Assembly (NCBI GenBank): GCA_017525245.1
Contig: JAFXTE010000023.1
Span: forward strand, 1-53,679
Origin: Bacteroidales bacterium
GTDB taxonomy: Bacteria > Bacteroidota > Bacteroidia > Bacteroidales > WCHB1-69
Length of the DNA stretch: 53,679 bases
Direction of reading: 5' to 3'
The notes under the pieces are model-generated. The model worked only from the letters and a program-made list of their open reading frames with translations. It was not told where the DNA came from and made no database searches. How positions within the stretch are numbered: the first letter of the stretch is position 1; each line of letters starts with the position of its first letter. A program made the position numbers and the translations under genes. Below, piece after piece: positions 52,501-53,679 of the stretch.

Positions 52501-53679
52501 CAATTGGCAGATTTGTCTCAACGGTGACGAGACCAACCTTATCAATGCCACATCTGATTCATACACATTCACGGATTTGATTCCGGAAACAGTCTATACC
52601 GTCAAGGTGCGCGCCAACTGCATTATGGGATTGCAGAGCCCGTGGAGTGAGGAAGTCAGTTTCATGCCTACTTATAGAGTGGTCATCGGTTCCGGCACAG
52701 GTACCAACAGCTACCTGCCTACGAACGTCAATAACAAGTATTCCCTTACCCAGCAGATATACACCGTTGCCGAATTAGGCGAGGCCGGTAACATCGTGAG
52801 CATCGATTTCCACAAGAACAATAACGAGGAGTGTGCCCGCAACTTGGATATCTATATGGTTTCTACGGATAAAGGCAGCTTCACGGGAACTAATGACTGG
52901 ATTCCCGTCACGGATGCCAACAAGGTGTTCGGTGGTACGGTGAATTTCGCCGACAATGACTGGACGACCATCACACTTGACAGGCCTTTCAGCTATGATG
53001 GTACAAACAATATCGCCATTATGGTGGACGACAATTCAGGCAGAACCGTTTCCGCCACGCCGTTCCTTGCATTCCCTGCCGGAAACCAGGCCCTCCGCAT
53101 TTGCGGCCGCACGACGAATTACAGAGCGACCACGGGTAGCTATACCGGAACAATCGAATCGTCCAAGAACCAGATCCGCATTATGAAGGTTGATTATGCC
53201 CTCATTTGCGATGCTCCCGCCGATCTTACCGTTTCCGAAATCGACCATCAGGGTGCGACAGTGAATTGGAACGGCGAGGCCGACTCCTGGATCGTGGCCT
53301 ACAGACCTGCGAATGCGGAACTGTTCACGGAAGTCAATGTCAACACGACCTCATATACCCTGACAGGTCTTGACGCTTCGACGAACTACACGGTGAAAGT
53401 GGCCGCGAAATGCGGTAACGAGACCGTTTGGGGCGAAGATGTCAATTTCACCACGCTTTCAACTCCTTGCCCAGTCATCGTGCTGGATAACAATGGCACC
53501 TATACGGAGAATTTCGACCATTACACGCCGAGCACAACCGCCGCAACGGGCGTGGAACCCGATTGTTGGGAGGTGATCAACGAAGATGTCGCGCTCACCG
53601 AAGCCACGATGCCCCAGGTGTATTACAACGCCAATTTTGCGACCAGCGGCAGCTACACGTTGCGCATGAAGAACCGCTG
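49580..53679 (+). CDS. secreted C10 (streptopain-like) cysteine peptidase with repeated adhesin-type and Fn3-like modules, partial at the right edge
   Basis: The frame stays open from ATG 49580 to the window end (over 1,360 codons). A signal peptide (MKKCLLFLWLCLLTICLFAQ) is followed by an inhibitory propeptide and the SpeB-like catalytic domain: catalytic Cys207 in YAGCVATAMAQVMHYWG, His346 in GGHAFVCDGYD, and FNWGWSGSNDGYF. The downstream part alternates short Fn3-like domains (LAFSNLTQTSVSVSWSNGSG; LTVTDVTAHTASLSWESDA; LTVSEIDHQGATVNWNGEA), two copies of a roughly 150-residue module (YKYALTQQIYTPAEIG; NKYSLTQQIYTVAELG) and a gingipain cleaved-adhesin-like unit (LVEPFDNTTKPDGWLLY). A surface or secreted protease is likely. 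The missing C-terminus probably carries the sorting signal. Confidence 0.9.
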   Translation, partial: MKKCLLFLWLCLLTICLFAQNGTRNNVQNSSAERPTHVSVAQALEVGYTFMRTNGHDRGNGNVRKQAMQLVYTGAVTDSLTRTVTDCYYVFALQPMGFVMVSADERVKPILGYSYSNDFVVEDMPDNILFWLDNYKKQIKAVVDNDYQADPATITSWSLLKSGQSVAFRSGTSVNPLLQTTWNQNCYYNQLCPEDAAGPCGHAYAGCVATAMAQVMHYWGWPTQGFNSHSYTCDYGTLSVDFSTATYNHGNMPNALTYSTSASQKEEVAKFIYHCGVAVDMGYGADGSGAYSSDVPSALYNYFAYTDNGTYRSKSNYSESGWTNLIKQELNNMRPVYYAGHGTGGHAFVCDGYDENNLFHFNWGWSGSNDGYFELSTLNPSSYNFSESQAAVTGVTAGTFIRCSESELSFSARVGEQSSAKSITVCAHGLSGSISVAVGNGFKVSKNGILYYTSLTLPASGGTLYVKYVPTQSGDVLDSLTLTSGSCSARVYLNGTDNVIVGDGPATSIYLPSHSYYKYALTQQIYTPAEIGTSGYIRSIAFYNSGTEKTRNYDMYLVLTDKDTFANGTDWIAVSEDDKVFSGEVTMAEGTWTTFQIDNFPYDGVSNLALIMDDNTGSYSSGMACKVFNAENRTLRIYSDGTNYDPVNPGAYTGTVDDQKNQIKIDINPSAVVICEKPKNLAFSNLTQTSVSVSWSNGSGNFGYEYKKTSETEWTVGCAGNCGFNCNLTGLTPNTSYQFRVHSICADSTTSGWLTGSFSTPAGIPLVEPFDNTTKPDGWLLYTGLLNNVMEGTATLATATSGWTFGTGNGVFNSHARTNIYGTSWYKWLVTPTLLMEDNVQLSFDLALTKYSGNLQQPVDTLQQDDKFVVLITSDNGATWEILRQWDNTGSEYVYNHIVCSANGEFVTIDLSGYAGRNIAVAFYGESTVSGGDNNLHIDNVRIDYIPTCEAPTALTVTDVTAHTASLSWESDAINWQICLNGDETNLINATSDSYTFTDLIPETVYTVKVRANCIMGLQSPWSEEVSFMPTYRVVIGSGTGTNSYLPTNVNNKYSLTQQIYTVAELGEAGNIVSIDFHKNNNEECARNLDIYMVSTDKGSFTGTNDWIPVTDANKVFGGTVNFADNDWTTITLDRPFSYDGTNNIAIMVDDNSGRTVSATPFLAFPAGNQALRICGRTTNYRATTGSYTGTIESSKNQIRIMKVDYALICDAPADLTVSEIDHQGATVNWNGEADSWIVAYRPANAELFTEVNVNTTSYTLTGLDASTNYTVKVAAKCGNETVWGEDVNFTTLSTPCPVIVLDNNGTYTENFDHYTPSTTAATGVEPDCWEVINEDVALTEATMPQVYYNANFATSGSYTLRMKNR

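Noticed and set aside
1-53679. search for tRNA, rRNA and riboswitch signatures
   Set aside because: I saw no cloverleaf, rRNA-like or known riboswitch consensus by eye; a covariance search could still find weak ones.

Overview
The window looks like chromosomal DNA from a member of the order Bacteroidales. Many genes are preceded by the Bacteroidetes -7 promoter box TAnnTTTG instead of a sigma-70 -10 box. Shine-Dalgarno sequences are weak. The gene families (AAA-ATPase/PD-(D/E)XK proteins, DUF4878-type lipoprotein, M13 peptidase, C10 peptidase with gingipain-adhesin-like modules, IS21) fit that order. I cannot name the genus. No rRNA, tRNA or CRISPR array was found.

Layout. 1-4.7 kb is a decayed accessory zone: an AAA-ATPase/nuclease-like gene cut by the window edge, one of two near-identical RNA 2'-phosphotransferase (kptA) genes, a secreted protein of unknown function, and several gene tails, including a fragment paralogous to that secreted protein. 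4.7-8.1 kb holds the second kptA, an isolated mraY, a small inorganic pyrophosphatase-like gene and a lipoprotein. 8.3-10.5 kb is a compact minus-strand cassette that looks like a ribosomally made, modified peptide (RiPP) locus: a 40-residue zinc-ribbon-like protein, a formyltransferase, a radical SAM/SPASM-type enzyme and a 40-residue Cys/Gly-ended peptide. Both 40-residue genes are easily missed. 10,659-13,282 is a complete IS21-family element with a 7-bp target duplication.

13.6-29.3 kb is the most striking part. Seven minus-strand genes lie end to end: an FtsW/RodA (SEDS)-like polytopic protein, a Sel1-repeat protein, a membrane coiled-coil protein, a P-loop GTPase resembling 'double-GTPase' proteins, a 999-residue protein resembling GTPase-associated protein 1, a class-B-PBP-like transpeptidase and a membrane PP2C phosphatase. 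A small HTH regulator and a two-TM beta-rich protein follow. I infer a GTPase- and phosphatase-controlled machine in the envelope that carries its own SEDS/transpeptidase pair. A promoter-to-terminator segment of about 240 nt lies upstream and may be an attenuated leader or a small RNA.

29.4-42 kb is mostly housekeeping: canonical uvrA, a YoeB-type toxin-antitoxin pair, a P-loop protein, a four-helix-bundle protein, aminopeptidase P, a large envelope protein with a Ser/Pro-rich tail, a lipid kinase and a second, shorter UvrA. 42-53.7 kb has a YiiX-like hydrolase, a DUF4878-like lipoprotein, cytidine deaminase, a secreted beta-helix protein, an M13 metallopeptidase, carbamate kinase and the start of a giant secreted C10 cysteine peptidase. 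Intergenic spaces from 29 kb onward carry several unrelated tandem arrays that all have a 7-nt period; some supply the stop codons of neighbouring genes.
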